Positions 1 through 9,311 of a stretch of DNA of 64,000 nt are shown in pieces. Made by a program: the position numbers and the translations under genes. The stretch's first letter is position 1; the number at the start of each line of letters is the position of its first letter. The stretch is from Mycobacterium sp. (lineage in GTDB: Bacteria > Actinomycetota > Actinomycetes > Mycobacteriales > Mycobacteriaceae), in contig NZ_SCRH01000011.1 of NCBI RefSeq assembly GCF_004298145.1, positions 159,137-223,136 of the forward strand. The letters run 5' to 3'. The notes beneath the pieces are model-generated. The model ran no database searches. It saw nothing but the letters and a program-made list of their open reading frames with translations, and was not told the origin of the DNA.

Positions 1-452
1 AGGCCGAGGATCCGCTGCCCATCGGTCACCACGATCACGTCGACCTCGCGCTGGGGCCGATTGTTCAGCACCTCGTCAAGGCAGTCTCGCTCGGCGTAGG
101 ACACGAACAGTCCCCGCGGCCGGCGGTAGATCTCACTGAAACGCTGGCAGGCTTCTCCCACGGTGGGCGTGTAGACGATCGGCAGAGCCTCGGGGATGTG
201 GTCGAGCAATACCCGGTAGAACAACGTCTCGTTGCGGTCCTGCAACGCCCGCAGATAGATGTGCTTGTCGAGATCATCGCGGCGAGTAGAGAATTCGTGC
301 CAGCAATGCTCGGCTTGTTGCTCGAGGGTCTTCACCGTCGTCGGCAGCAGACCGATCAGACCCAACCGCCGCCGTTCGTCCTCGGTGAAGGCGGTGCCTT
401 TGGTGGTCAATGCATCGAACAGCCTGGCCGGCCCCCGCAGCTCATCAGGCAT
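1..452 (-). CDS. NAD-dependent malic enzyme, N-terminal part (cut by window edge)
   Basis: The first 150 codons read MPDELRGPARLFDALTTKG and continue through a malic-enzyme N-terminal domain. The family motif VYTPTVGEACQRF lies around residues 95-107, and the reading stays open to base 1 at VVTDGQRILGL. The enzyme oxidatively decarboxylates malate to pyruvate in the cytosol. M. tuberculosis Mez is the nearest relative I recall. The start at 452 is preceded on the minus strand by GGGAGGT, a strong ribosome binding site. The NAD-binding domain lies outside the window, so cofactor choice is inferred from the family. Confidence 0.9.
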   Translation of the reverse strand, partial: MPDELRGPARLFDALTTKGTAFTEDERRRLGLIGLLPTTVKTLEQQAEHCWHEFSTRRDDLDKHIYLRALQDRNETLFYRVLLDHIPEALPIVYTPTVGEACQRFSEIYRRPRGLFVSYAERDCLDEVLNNRPQREVDVIVVTDGQRILG

Positions 453-1087
453 CGCCGACCTCCCTTCTGTACGAAGCTCGCGGTGCCGAGAGCGACGTGG
501 TCTCCAGATCATCATCGGCCGGTGCGGGCTCTTTGTCTGTGCGTAACCTGGTGTCAATGCGCTGTCAATGACGACCCCCGCGCCTGGCTTCGTCGACCTC
601 TTGCGGGCCGAACGCGAACGATGGCTTCTCAGCTGCGATGCGCCTTCGGCGCCGCCCATCAGCCCGGCTCAAGGTTGGTCGCAGTTTGTTGCCAGTGTCG
701 GGGGTCCGACCGAACTCGGTGCGCGGCTTCATACCGGCAGGAGCGTGTGACTCAGTGCTGCCGCGCTTTTGATGATGGTTTGGTTTTTTGCCCGAATCAT
801 CGGCGCGAGAAGGGTTCGGCTGACATAATTCCGATACGGGCGTGGGTCACGATATGGTAACCGAGGCGCCGTTTCGGCGGGCCCAGTATCGTCACGGGTG
901 GCCTGCCAAGACAGCGCCACGCTGTGGGGGTGGGAATCGACAGGTTGGGTCATCGCGTCGAGATAAATGCTTGTTCCAGCAACAGTTCTGTGTTGCTTGA
1001 ACGACTCCTCGTCGTCGACTACCTCACACAGGCACGGTGTGTTGCCAGAAGTTCCTGGAAGAATGCTCAGCCCGAGAGGGGAATTCT
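453..1087. other. Intergenic, no convincing gene
   Basis: About 630 bases between the divergently oriented malic enzyme and the lipid operon. Several short open frames occur on both strands, but none has a good ribosome binding site together with a recognisable product. I saw no RNA gene or repeat here. It probably holds the malic enzyme promoter. Confidence 0.5.
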
Positions 1088-1315
1088 ATGACTGCGCCGC
1101 GTGCGCGCCATCGAGTCATCACCTTGCGCGCCTTCGCAGCTTGCGGGCCCGCCCACTCGAACCACGGTGAACTCAACCTCGCCCGCGCATGCGCCGACGC
1201 ATCCGGCCGCAACACACTCGCCGGGCCAGCGCAGCGGGACTCCACGGGCTCTCAACTCGATCAGCAACTCATGCGCGGTGCCGTTAAGGTCATCCGGACT
1301 GGCGTCACCAGCTGA
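1088..1315 (+). CDS. Possible small hypothetical protein (75 aa)
   Basis: An open frame beginning MTAPRARHRVITLRAF is preceded by GAGAGGGG seven bases before the ATG and ends 17 bases before the PapA-like gene. It has no recognisable domain, signal peptide or membrane segment. In GC-rich DNA a frame this short can occur by chance, so the only support is the ribosome binding site and position at the head of an operon. Confidence 0.25.
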   Translation: MTAPRARHRVITLRAFAACGPAHSNHGELNLARACADASGRNTLAGPAQRDSTGSQLDQQLMRGAVKVIRTGVTS

Positions 1316-1332
1316 CTGACGAAAGGTAGCGC

Positions 1333-2724
1333 ATGTTCTTGGGCACGGTTGAGGACTGGACGGCCGAGGGCACCGTCGTATCCTGGTACCCCACCGCGAC
1401 CACGTATCGGCGCGCAGCCGAAGCGCAGTACCATCCGGCCCCGGTGAGTTATCAGCAGTCGCAGCATCTTCGGTATTACCGGCGCCAGGTGAGCCGCGGC
1501 CGCGACATCCCGCGGTTGTGCATTGGGGCCTGGGAAATCAACGGCATCTGCGATATCGATGCGATGACGCACGCTGTGAACAGGCACCTGCGGCGACACG
1601 ACACCTACCACGACCGGTTCGGCTTCGGCGACGACGACGAGATCCTCCGTTATGTCATTGCCGACCCGGAGGGCATCACTTTGGCGCCAAGGGATCTCGG
1701 AAGAATGGCCCCGACCCAGATCCGCAAACTCCTTCTCGATACGCCCGATCCGCTGCAGTGGGACTGCTTCACCTTCGGAGTCATTCAGGGCGATGAGCGG
1801 TTCACCGTCTACATCGCCGTTGACCATTTGCGCGCCGATGGTATGTCGGCCGGGGTGATCTTCCTCGACATCCAGACGATGTACTTCGCCGCGCTGCGCA
1901 GGGAACAGAGCCCGTTGACACCCGCTGCCAGCCATCGCGAATACAGCGCGGCTCAGCATGCGTACACCGGGAGTCTGAACGAAGAGTCACCCGAGATCCG
2001 GTCGTGGCGGGCCTTTCTCGCAGCGAACAACGGCGCGCTGCCGAAATTTCCACTGGAGCTGGGCGAGGCGGCCGCGGATACGCCGGGGGCCATCGACGTC
2101 TTCGACCTGATCGATGGCGACCAGGGCCGACGGTTCGAAGCGGTATGCCGCGCTGGGGGGGCGCGTTTCAGCGGTGGCGTGTTCGCCTGCGCCGCCCTGA
2201 CCGAGCATCGGCTGACCGGTGCCCCAACGTATTTCGGGCTTACGCCGTTCGACAACCGTCGGGATCCCGCCCACGCCACCGCGGTCGGATGGTTGGCCAG
2301 TTTCGTCCCGTTGGCAATTCCGACGGTCGGCGCATCGTTCGACGAGGTGGTCAGTGCCGCCCAGGCATCGTTCGACGCGAACACGGCCCTGGGCGCCGTG
2401 CCGTACTACCACCTGCTCGAGTTGCCGGACCGTTCGTCGGGCCTGATCGAGGTTCCTGACCGTCCGGTCCCGATGCTGTCCTACATCGACATTCGCAAGC
2501 TGCCGTTCGGCGACCACTTCGACGGTCTGCGCGCCGGTGTTTGGGGTGATAACCGGCTGTCGGAGACGGTGTGCATGTGGGTCAATCGCATGCACGACAA
2601 AACGCAGTTGGTGGTCGCCTACCCGGGCACCGACATCGCCCGCAGGTCCGTCCTGCGCTACGTCGAGACGATGCGCGCCGAGTTCACCCGGGTGTCCGAC
2701 GCCGGGCCGCACCTGGATGCGTGA
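1333..2724 (+). CDS. PapA-family acyltransferase (condensation-domain fold)
   Basis: A 463-residue protein of the polyketide-associated (Pap) acyltransferase family, which moves acyl chains onto trehalose or other lipid acceptors in mycobacterial envelope lipids. The catalytic HxxxDG motif appears as HLRADG, with His at residue 165 and Asp at 169. The N-terminus (LGTVEDW...GTVVSWYPT) and overall length resemble the PapA1/A2/A3 branch. An AAAGGT-type ribosome binding site precedes the ATG. It heads a tight four-gene operon with a double ABC-2 permease, a second HxxxDG acyltransferase and a membrane protein. There is no polyketide synthase or MmpL here, so the lipid product is unknown. Confidence 0.8.
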   Translation: MFLGTVEDWTAEGTVVSWYPTATTYRRAAEAQYHPAPVSYQQSQHLRYYRRQVSRGRDIPRLCIGAWEINGICDIDAMTHAVNRHLRRHDTYHDRFGFGDDDEILRYVIADPEGITLAPRDLGRMAPTQIRKLLLDTPDPLQWDCFTFGVIQGDERFTVYIAVDHLRADGMSAGVIFLDIQTMYFAALRREQSPLTPAASHREYSAAQHAYTGSLNEESPEIRSWRAFLAANNGALPKFPLELGEAAADTPGAIDVFDLIDGDQGRRFEAVCRAGGARFSGGVFACAALTEHRLTGAPTYFGLTPFDNRRDPAHATAVGWLASFVPLAIPTVGASFDEVVSAAQASFDANTALGAVPYYHLLELPDRSSGLIEVPDRPVPMLSYIDIRKLPFGDHFDGLRAGVWGDNRLSETVCMWVNRMHDKTQLVVAYPGTDIARRSVLRYVETMRAEFTRVSDAGPHLDA

Positions 2725-2757
2725 CGAAGTCCCCGCCCCGCGGCCGGAGGTCCCGAG

Positions 2758-4404
2758 GTGAGTGCCCTGGTGGCACTCACCTTGCGCACGATGTCAGGCT
2801 CCCGGCGCGATGCCGACCTGCTGTTCGCGGTGTTGGCGCCGGTGGGCTGCTTCCTGGGGTTCACCCTGGTGTTGGGCAACCTCATCTACACCGGCCCGAT
2901 GACTTACCCGCAATATGTCCTTCCGGTGGTCATCGTGCAGGCGATGCTGTTCGGGGCGATGACCACCGCCGACCGCGCCGCACGAGACCGGCTGTCCGGC
3001 TTCGGGTCTCGGCTTCGGACGCTGCCAGTTCCTGCGGCGGTACCGCTGGCCGCTCGGATGTTCTATTGCTTGACACGCTCGGTCATCGCACTGGTCGCCG
3101 CTATCGCCGTCGGGTGGTCCTTTGGCTTCCGGATGGCCGGCGGTCTGGCCGACACGGGCCTGTTCGTGATCATCGTCGTGGCGTTCGCGATGGCGGTGTG
3201 CCTCGGCGCCGACGCGCTGGGCTCCCGGGTCGGCTCCGTCGAATCCTCGAGCCAATTGTTGCTCCTCCCCCAACTGATTCTGGTCCTGTTGTCCACGGGC
3301 ATCGCTCCTGCGGAATCGTTTCCGACATGGCTCGGTCCGTTCGTCCGCTACCAGCCGGTCTCACGGGTCACCGACGCGTTGCGCGGACTCGCCTCCGGCC
3401 ACGCCACGGGTAGTGATCTGGTGGTGGCATCGGCGTGGTGCCTTGGACTGCTGGCACTTTTCGGCGTTCTGGCGGTGCGGATGCAGCGACGCGTCAGCGG
3501 CGGAAGTTTCCGCGCACCTCGGATCGTCCGCATTCCGGCGCACGACGGCCGGCAAGCTCGCGATGCATCTGCGGAGCAGCCCCGAGAGCCGGTGACCACC
3601 CCTGCAACGCAGGGAATTCCGTACGATCCGTCGCTGACGGCGTTCGTCAGCCAGAGCGCTTCGGAAGCGGGGCGGCTACTGCGCCGCTGGCGGCGCGATC
3701 CGATCGTCACTGTGCAAGCGTTGTTGTTCCCGACTTTTCTGCTCGTCGTCTACAAATTGCTGGTCGGCAAAGCCGTTCTGGCCGTCACGGGACACGACAG
3801 CCTGTACGGGCTGGTCCCGATGTGTGCGGTGGTCGGCGCCGTGTTCGGAACCCTCGGCGCCGGTTTGGCGTTGCCGGCCGAGCGGGAGTCGGGTGTGCTG
3901 ACGAGGTTGTGGGTGCAGCCGGTTCATCGAGCCAGCACCGTGGCGGGCCGACTGGTCGCCGAGGCCGCCCGAACCACCACATCCGCCGTCGTGCTCACCA
4001 TCTTCGGGATCGCTTTGGGCCTGCGATTCAGCTACGGCTGGATCGCGGTGCTGGCCTTCGTGCTGGTGCCCGTGGCGATTTCGGCGGGAATGGCGTCGTT
4101 GGTCATCGCGATCGCCGCCCGCACGGACGGTAAGGCGATGGTGACCTGGCTGGGCGCGGGATGCGTCCTGCTGCTGTTCCTCAACACCGGCGTTGCGCCC
4201 GCCGAGGTGTTTCCGGGCTGGCTGCAACCGGTGGTGCGTTTTTCGCCGATTTCACCGACGATCGAGGCGATGCGCGGCCTCGCAGAGGGCGGCCCGGTGC
4301 TGTCGCCGCTATGGCGGGCGGGCCTGTGGGCGGGCGTTCTCGTCGCGGTGTTCGCGCCGGCGGCGGTGCGCGGGTATCGCGCCGCGGCCGAGGCGGGGTG
4401 CTAG
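2758..4404 (+). CDS. Tandem-duplicated ABC-2 type exporter permease
   Basis: A 548-residue integral membrane protein made of two homologous ABC-2/DrrB-like permease halves, roughly residues 1-260 and 290-548. Each half has about six membrane segments and ends in the same signature: LSTGIAPAESFPTWLGPFV in the first and LNTGVAPAEVFPGWLQPVV in the second. Such permeases export lipids or drugs with a DrrA-like ATPase, but none is encoded in this window, so the partner must lie elsewhere. The start is GTG, 33 bases after the PapA-like gene, and the stop codon overlaps the next start. Export of an acylated lipid is inferred from its neighbours. Confidence 0.8.
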   Translation: MSALVALTLRTMSGSRRDADLLFAVLAPVGCFLGFTLVLGNLIYTGPMTYPQYVLPVVIVQAMLFGAMTTADRAARDRLSGFGSRLRTLPVPAAVPLAARMFYCLTRSVIALVAAIAVGWSFGFRMAGGLADTGLFVIIVVAFAMAVCLGADALGSRVGSVESSSQLLLLPQLILVLLSTGIAPAESFPTWLGPFVRYQPVSRVTDALRGLASGHATGSDLVVASAWCLGLLALFGVLAVRMQRRVSGGSFRAPRIVRIPAHDGRQARDASAEQPREPVTTPATQGIPYDPSLTAFVSQSASEAGRLLRRWRRDPIVTVQALLFPTFLLVVYKLLVGKAVLAVTGHDSLYGLVPMCAVVGAVFGTLGAGLALPAERESGVLTRLWVQPVHRASTVAGRLVAEAARTTTSAVVLTIFGIALGLRFSYGWIAVLAFVLVPVAISAGMASLVIAIAARTDGKAMVTWLGAGCVLLLFLNTGVAPAEVFPGWLQPVVRFSPISPTIEAMRGLAEGGPVLSPLWRAGLWAGVLVAVFAPAAVRGYRAAAEAGC

Positions 4405-5756
4405 TGACGAGGCTGGCGCTTCTGGACCACGCCGCTTTCCTGCGGCTGCGCGCCACCGGTCAAGGCAGCACCGTGCAATGCACGTGGGTCTACGACCGCG
4501 ACGTGAACATCGACGAATTGCGGGCCGTCAAGGACAATCTCGGTGCAGGCCTCCTCGGACGCCGGATCGAGCGCTCGCCGCTGCCGTTCGGGCGTCATCG
4601 CTGGGTGGTCGACAGCCGCTCGCCGGACATCGCGTGCGAACCGCGGCAACCGCGGCGGGAGATCGGTGCGTGGATCGACAGACGCGCGCGGGTGCGCGTC
4701 GACCCCGAGCACGGCCCGACGTTTCATCTCGGCGTGCTGCCGTTGGACGACGGTGGGGCGGCGGTCACCTTGGTGGCGTCACACTGCGTTGTCGATGGAC
4801 TCGCAATGGCAACGTCCCTGGCCGAAGCGGTCAAGGGAGAACGACGCAATCTCGGCTATTCACAGGCGAGTTCGCGTGGCCGGTGGCGCGCGATACGCGA
4901 GGACCTGGCCGACGCCGTTCGCGCCCTGCCCGCGGCGATCCGGGCGCTGATCGCGACTCTGGCGATATTGCTCAAGGTCTCGTCGGATCGACAGCCACAG
5001 CCACAGCCGCAGGCGCGGGGGCCCCGGCGGCACGACCCAATGGACGATGGCCAGAACGCATCGGAGTCCGTGACGATACAAACCGACGCTGCGGCATGGG
5101 ACGCGCGTGCGCGCAACCTCAACGGAAGCAGCAACGCGCTGTTCGTCGCGTTCGCAGCTCGCCTGGCGCACCGGATAGGGAGGGTGCTCCCCGACGGAAA
5201 CTCCGTGACCGTGGTGCTTCCGGTCAGCGACCGCACCGCCGACGACGACCGCGCCAACGCGCTGACCTCGATCACACTCACCGTCGATGGCCAGGCGGTG
5301 GCCGATGACTTGGGCGGCGTGCGTGCGGATGTCAAAGGACTGCTGACGTCCCTGGACCAACAACCCAACGAGATGCTCGCCGGACTGCCACTCATCCCGT
5401 TCACACCGCGATGGCTGGTCCGGCGCGCCGAAGGCATCGCCATGTCGTCCGCCCGACTGCCGGTGGGGTGCTCCAACCTTGGCAGCCTCGACACCGCCGT
5501 CGGCCGCATCGATGGTGCGGATGCGACGGAGGTCTCGATGCGGCTGGCCGAGCAGGGCATCACCCGGGCGCGCATCGAGCGGACTCGCGGCCAATTGTTC
5601 TGCGGGACAGGAACGGTCAACGGCAGCCGGTTTCTCACCATCGTCGCCTACCGCAGCGGAGCCGGCAACGCCACCGCAGCCACCGGTGAGCTCGCGTGTT
5701 GCGCGCTGGCCGACCTGCAGCTGTCCGCCACCACCGTCCACGAGGGCCGGATTTGA
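4404..5756 (+). CDS. Second HxxxDG acyltransferase (PapA5/WS-DGAT-like)
   Basis: A 450-residue protein starting at a GTG that shares one base with the permease stop codon; AGGCGGGG lies upstream. The N-terminus LALLDHAAFLRLRATG and the motif HCVVDG (His127, Asp131) place it in the condensation/acyltransferase superfamily. It is only distantly related to the PapA-like protein of the same operon. A Pro-Gln run near residue 195 probably marks the linker between the two lobes. Its role is presumably a second acylation step or transfer to an unknown acceptor. It overlaps the downstream membrane protein gene (TGATG). Confidence 0.65.
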   Translation: MTRLALLDHAAFLRLRATGQGSTVQCTWVYDRDVNIDELRAVKDNLGAGLLGRRIERSPLPFGRHRWVVDSRSPDIACEPRQPRREIGAWIDRRARVRVDPEHGPTFHLGVLPLDDGGAAVTLVASHCVVDGLAMATSLAEAVKGERRNLGYSQASSRGRWRAIREDLADAVRALPAAIRALIATLAILLKVSSDRQPQPQPQARGPRRHDPMDDGQNASESVTIQTDAAAWDARARNLNGSSNALFVAFAARLAHRIGRVLPDGNSVTVVLPVSDRTADDDRANALTSITLTVDGQAVADDLGGVRADVKGLLTSLDQQPNEMLAGLPLIPFTPRWLVRRAEGIAMSSARLPVGCSNLGSLDTAVGRIDGADATEVSMRLAEQGITRARIERTRGQLFCGTGTVNGSRFLTIVAYRSGAGNATAATGELACCALADLQLSATTVHEGRI

Positions 5757-7003
5757 TGGTGGACCTGGGCCTCGAGGCGAATCAACGCGCACGCCACCGC
5801 TACGTCGGAATCGCCGTCGCGATCGCGCTCTGGGCGACGGCCGTGCTGTGGTTCGCGATCAAGGTCGTCCCGCTCGACGTGTACTGGATGTCGTATTACA
5901 CCGCCGACTACACACACGGCTTCGTTCGCCGCGGGCTCGCCGGTGAGCTGGTTGGGTTGGTCCCGGGCCACGACTTCGCGGCCACGCTCGGTCTGCGGTG
6001 GCTGTCCACGGCGGTCTATTTGTGCGGCCTGGCAACGGTTGCTGGTGTGGTGGTCATCACCGGCTATCCGTCTGAACGCAGGCTGATGGTCGCGATGGTG
6101 ATGCCCTTGTTGCCATTCGGCGTCCCGTTTGCGGCATTCTCGGCTCGGCCGGACCTGTTCGGCGGGGCGGCCCTGGCGGTGTTCAGCTCGGCGTTGGCGC
6201 TCACCCGTTCCCGGGCCTTCGCGATCGGATGGTGCGCGGCCTTCGGCGCCGTGATCGCGGTGTTGACGCTGGTGCACGAGGCGATCGGGCTGCAGTTCGC
6301 ATTGGGGGCGCTGCTGGCAATCATCGTCCTCGGGGGTGCGCTGAAAACCACCCGGCCCCTTGGCATGCTCTTGGCCGTGTCGCCGGGGGTCCTCGCCACG
6401 GCTGCCGTGGCGGCATTCGGCCGCCACGACGTCGCCTCCCAATTATGTGGGGCGGTGCCGCATCACCTGGTGCCCAACCCTTTTGCCGTGGTCCCATCAC
6501 CAGCGACGCTGATGCATTACGCGTTCGAGGGACAACCACCTCAAACCGATTATCACGACTGGGTGTGCCGCAACGTGATGCCGAACTTCGACAACGGAAT
6601 CGCGGACGCCATCCGAACCGTCGGCCACGTCGGCATGCTCGGCCTCACCGTGTCTTTGATCTTCGGTGCCGGTGCCGCCGTGGTGACGGTGTGGGGTCTC
6701 AGCGTGCTTTCGGGCGTACCGGTGCGCGCGTTCGTTGAGACACTGCGCGGCGGAATGGCCTGCGTAACCACCGGCCTGCTGTTGGTCGTTCCGGTCTTCC
6801 TGACCGGCTTTGACTGGACCCGCTGGTTGACGATCGTGGTGTTCGATGTTGCCATCGTTTTCCTCCTGTTCGCGGCGCGCCGGCCGGAGATCGAGCAGGG
6901 GCCCACACCAAAAACGTTGCGGTTGTTCATTATTCTGGTCATCGCGCTCGCGCTGATCCCGGTAGGCGCCGTGCCGGGATTCGGCGGACCGCGAATGGTC
7001 TGA
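5756..7003 (+). CDS. Polytopic membrane protein of unknown function
   Basis: A 415-residue protein with about ten hydrophobic segments. A motif around residues 42-60 (YWMSYYTADYTHGFVRRGL) suggests an extracytoplasmic catalytic or binding loop. I do not recognise a named family. The layout resembles polyprenyl-phosphate-using glycosyltransferases or other lipid-modifying membrane enzymes, but no diagnostic motif settles this. The start codon overlaps the acyltransferase stop, so it is translationally coupled and probably acts in the same lipid pathway. Confidence 0.6.
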   Translation: MVDLGLEANQRARHRYVGIAVAIALWATAVLWFAIKVVPLDVYWMSYYTADYTHGFVRRGLAGELVGLVPGHDFAATLGLRWLSTAVYLCGLATVAGVVVITGYPSERRLMVAMVMPLLPFGVPFAAFSARPDLFGGAALAVFSSALALTRSRAFAIGWCAAFGAVIAVLTLVHEAIGLQFALGALLAIIVLGGALKTTRPLGMLLAVSPGVLATAAVAAFGRHDVASQLCGAVPHHLVPNPFAVVPSPATLMHYAFEGQPPQTDYHDWVCRNVMPNFDNGIADAIRTVGHVGMLGLTVSLIFGAGAAVVTVWGLSVLSGVPVRAFVETLRGGMACVTTGLLLVVPVFLTGFDWTRWLTIVVFDVAIVFLLFAARRPEIEQGPTPKTLRLFIILVIALALIPVGAVPGFGGPRMV

Positions 7004-7035
7004 CGGTGTCGCCTGGCTTTCGAGGTGGCAGACCA
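6996..7035 (+). terminator. Possible hairpin terminator after the lipid operon
   Basis: TGGTCTG at 6996-7002 and CAGACCA at 7029-7035 form a seven-base inverted repeat around the stop codon of the membrane protein gene. An inner CGCCT/AGG pairing can extend it. There is no T-run, which is usual for mycobacteria. Confidence 0.3.
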
Positions 7036-7110
7036 ATCCCGCCATCAACATTGCGAAGCTGGTTTTGCTGGACGTGACGCGTTGGCTGCTGGCGTATCGC
7101 GGCTGGTAGA

Positions 7111-7569
7111 GTGCGTGGCACTGTGAATTTCGGAGTTGGAACGCTTTCACGGTGGTCACGACGACAATCCGCGTTGGCCATCGTTGCTGCGCTGGCCCTT
7201 GTCGCAGCTGTACTAGGTTACGGGGCTTTGCGAGCCGAAATGGCCACCAACGCCTTGCAACCCGAGGTAGCGGTCTCATCGGCCAGCCCGCTTTCCAACC
7301 CGATGCACGCGGACCACGAGTCGCTTCCGGTACGTCGCCTCGGCGTCGGCTCCACTGTGAACGATGACAAGGCATTCAAGAGCGCCGGGTTAAAGCATGA
7401 TCATGGAAGCACTTTCGCACTTTTCACGCCGCGAAAGTCCGACTCGTCGGTCCCGCCCACGGTCGGGATAATCTGGTCGCAGCCGCGAATCGATACTCCG
7501 GCACGCGCGCCGGCATCCAGCCGTGTCGGACAGAATATTCTGATTCAATTCTGCATCGCCCGTTGCTGA
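7111..7569 (+). CDS. LpqS-like small membrane-anchored protein, possibly copper-related
   Basis: A 152-residue protein with an N-terminal hydrophobic segment (SALAIVAALALVAAVLGYG, about residues 19-38). His/Asp patches follow (HADHE near 66 and HDHG near 95), and the C-terminal tail is VGQNILIQFCIARC. The tail and histidine patches resemble M. tuberculosis LpqS (Rv0847), a copper-responsive exported protein; this match is from memory. No lipobox is visible. The start could be the GTG at 7111 or the in-frame GTG at 7123. I did not find a convincing RicR-type operator upstream. Confidence 0.5.
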   Translation: MRGTVNFGVGTLSRWSRRQSALAIVAALALVAAVLGYGALRAEMATNALQPEVAVSSASPLSNPMHADHESLPVRRLGVGSTVNDDKAFKSAGLKHDHGSTFALFTPRKSDSSVPPTVGIIWSQPRIDTPARAPASSRVGQNILIQFCIARC

Positions 7570-7919
7570 TCGGGGTATGTCAGCTCGTCGGCGCGACACC
7601 ATCGTGCGGCGGGTTAGACGCTAGCCGCTATTAGCTCCGGCGCCCTCAGCATCTGCTGAGCGGCTGGTCTCGGCGGTTTCGGGACGTATTTTTGGCGATC
7701 GGACCCGGCTGTGCCGGGACGCCGGTGTGCCGGTTTCCGCGCGAATACGAGGTCAAGCCAAGGGCCGCCGGGTGTGCAGATTCACCGGGCCACCTCGCGT
7801 GATGCGTTGGGGACTTGGATTTTTCATCACTTACTTCGACTGCTGAGCTGATGTCGCGTGCGACCCGCCGCGACATCAGCAAGGTCCGCCACAAGAGTCA
7901 ACAAGGGACAGGGATAGGC
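7570..7919. other. Leader region of the PPE gene with a half DosR-like site
   Basis: 350 bases without a supported gene. TTGGGGACTT at 7807-7816 matches the left half of the DosR box consensus, but the right half is absent. A strong hairpin (listed separately) lies between it and the PPE start. No other structure was seen. Confidence 0.4.
7847..7880 (+). promoter_or_regulatory. Perfect 12-bp inverted repeat in the PPE leader
   Basis: GCTGATGTCGCG at 7847-7858 and its exact complement CGCGACATCAGC at 7869-7880 surround a ten-base loop, 39 bases before the PPE start codon. It could be an operator for a dimeric regulator or an RNA hairpin in the 5' leader. The sequence alone does not say which. 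Confidence 0.5.
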
Positions 7920-9311
7920 ATGGATTTTGGCGCGTTACCACCAGAGATCAACTCTGGTCGGATGTACTTGGGGCCCGGTCCGGCGACTTTGCTGGCCGCC
8001 GCCGCGGGATGGGAGGTACTGGCCGCCGAGCTGGCCGATGCCGCCGGCAGCTACCAAACCGTGATCGCCGGCCTCACCGACGAGTCCTGGTCGGGACCGG
8101 CGTCGATGTCGATGGCGGCCGCGGTCATGCCCTACATCGCGTGGATGACGGCGACCGCCGAGCAATGTCAGCAGGCTGCCGCGCAGGCCACGGCCGCCGC
8201 GGCAGCCTTCGAAACAGCGTATGCAATGACGGTCCCACCCCCGCTGGTGGCGGCCAACCGCGCTCGGCTTCTGGCGCTGATCCAGTCCAACATCTTTGGG
8301 CAGAACACGCCGGCGATCATGGCCACCGAGGCCGAGTACAGCGAAATGTGGGCACAAGACGCGACCGCGATGTACAGCTATGCCGCCGGTTCAGCGTCAG
8401 CCACGGCGCTTTCGCCCGTGCCGTCGCCGCCGCCGCAATCGGCCAATCCGACCGCCGTCGCCGGCCACCTCGGCGCCGTCTCCCACGCAGTAGCCCAGTC
8501 CGGCAGCACCGCGCACGCAACGGCGACGCAGTGGGCCTCCTCACTGCCGCAAAGCCTGCAGGGCCTTTCGACGCCCGGCTCGCAGTCGGGCACCGGTCTG
8601 TCGCAGGCGGCGATGGGCACGGGGGCCTCGCTGGGATCGTCGGGGGCCAGCGCCCCGCTCAGCGCGCTGTCGGGTCTGACCAACGCCTCCGGCAAGGGTG
8701 CGACAAAGAGTGCGAGCACCGGCGCGGGCGCCGCGACGGGACTGGCCTCGACGCTCGCCGCCGCACCTGCACTGAACGGTGGTGCGGCAGGCCTCGCCGG
8801 TGAGGTGGCCGGGTACGGAGCCGACGGCGCCGGCCTGCTCGCCGACGGCGGTGGCATCGGCATAGACCTCTACGGCCTGGAACTGGATTACCAGGGACTC
8901 GGTCTGGACTACCAGGGATTGGCACTGGACTACGCGGGCGCCGGGTCCATTTTGGGGGCCGAGGGCGCCGGCGGTATGCAAGGCATCAGTGGTCTCGGTG
9001 CCGCAGCGGGTCTGGAAAACCTCCCGCCGCTCGGGGGGCTGGGTCACGGTGCCGCGGCGGGCATCGGACAGGCCGACGCACTCGGTACCCTGTCCGTGCC
9101 CCCGAGTTGGGCCGGCACCGTTTCGTCGGTCGCGCCGCTGCAGGCTCTCCACTCCAGCACCATGCCGGGCGGATGGGCTGCAGCGCCGGCCCCCGGCCCC
9201 ACCGTGTCCAAGCTGCCGCTGGGCGGCATGGTCGGGCGCGAGTCCGAAGGCGCGGTTCAGCGCGTCGGCTTGCGCGTCTCGCTCATTCCACATTCGCCGG
9301 TAGCCGGATGA
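7920..9311 (+). CDS. PPE family protein (SVP subfamily)
   Basis: A 463-residue PPE protein. The N-terminus [19 protein letters not shown] has the Pro-Pro-Glu motif at residues 7-9. The conserved helical domain runs to about residue 175, including the WxG-type turn SWSGPAS. The central region is rich in Ala, Gly, Ser and Thr, with three LDYxGLxLDYQG-like repeats near residues 320-340. The motif LSVPPSWAG near residue 389 assigns it to the PPE-SVP group, which is exported by type VII secretion. No PE partner gene is adjacent. Starting at 7920 keeps the canonical PPE N-terminus and has AGGGA upstream. Confidence 0.93.
   Translation: MDFGALPPEINSGRMYLGPGPATLLAAAAGWEVLAAELADAAGSYQTVIAGLTDESWSGPASMSMAAAVMPYIAWMTATAEQCQQAAAQATAAAAAFETAYAMTVPPPLVAANRARLLALIQSNIFGQNTPAIMATEAEYSEMWAQDATAMYSYAAGSASATALSPVPSPPPQSANPTAVAGHLGAVSHAVAQSGSTAHATATQWASSLPQSLQGLSTPGSQSGTGLSQAAMGTGASLGSSGASAPLSALSGLTNASGKGATKSASTGAGAATGLASTLAAAPALNGGAAGLAGEVAGYGADGAGLLADGGGIGIDLYGLELDYQGLGLDYQGLALDYAGAGSILGAEGAGGMQGISGLGAAAGLENLPPLGGLGHGAAAGIGQADALGTLSVPPSWAGTVSSVAPLQALHSSTMPGGWAAAPAPGPTVSKLPLGGMVGRESEGAVQRVGLRVSLIPHSPVAG

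Noticed and set aside
198..860. Plus-strand 220-codon frame over the malic enzyme start
   Set aside because: It is antisense to the conserved malic enzyme N-terminus and has no matching family.
1225..1240. GCGGGACTCC as a possible DosR half-site before the PapA-like gene
   Set aside because: Only a partial match to one half with no symmetric partner.
4990..5020. Run of CAGCCA-type repeats in the second acyltransferase gene
   Set aside because: It encodes a Pro-Gln linker and is in frame with the gene; not an independent repeat element.
6497..7375. Minus-strand 292-codon frame over the membrane protein and LpqS-like genes
   Set aside because: Translation has no recognisable domain and is antisense to better-supported genes.
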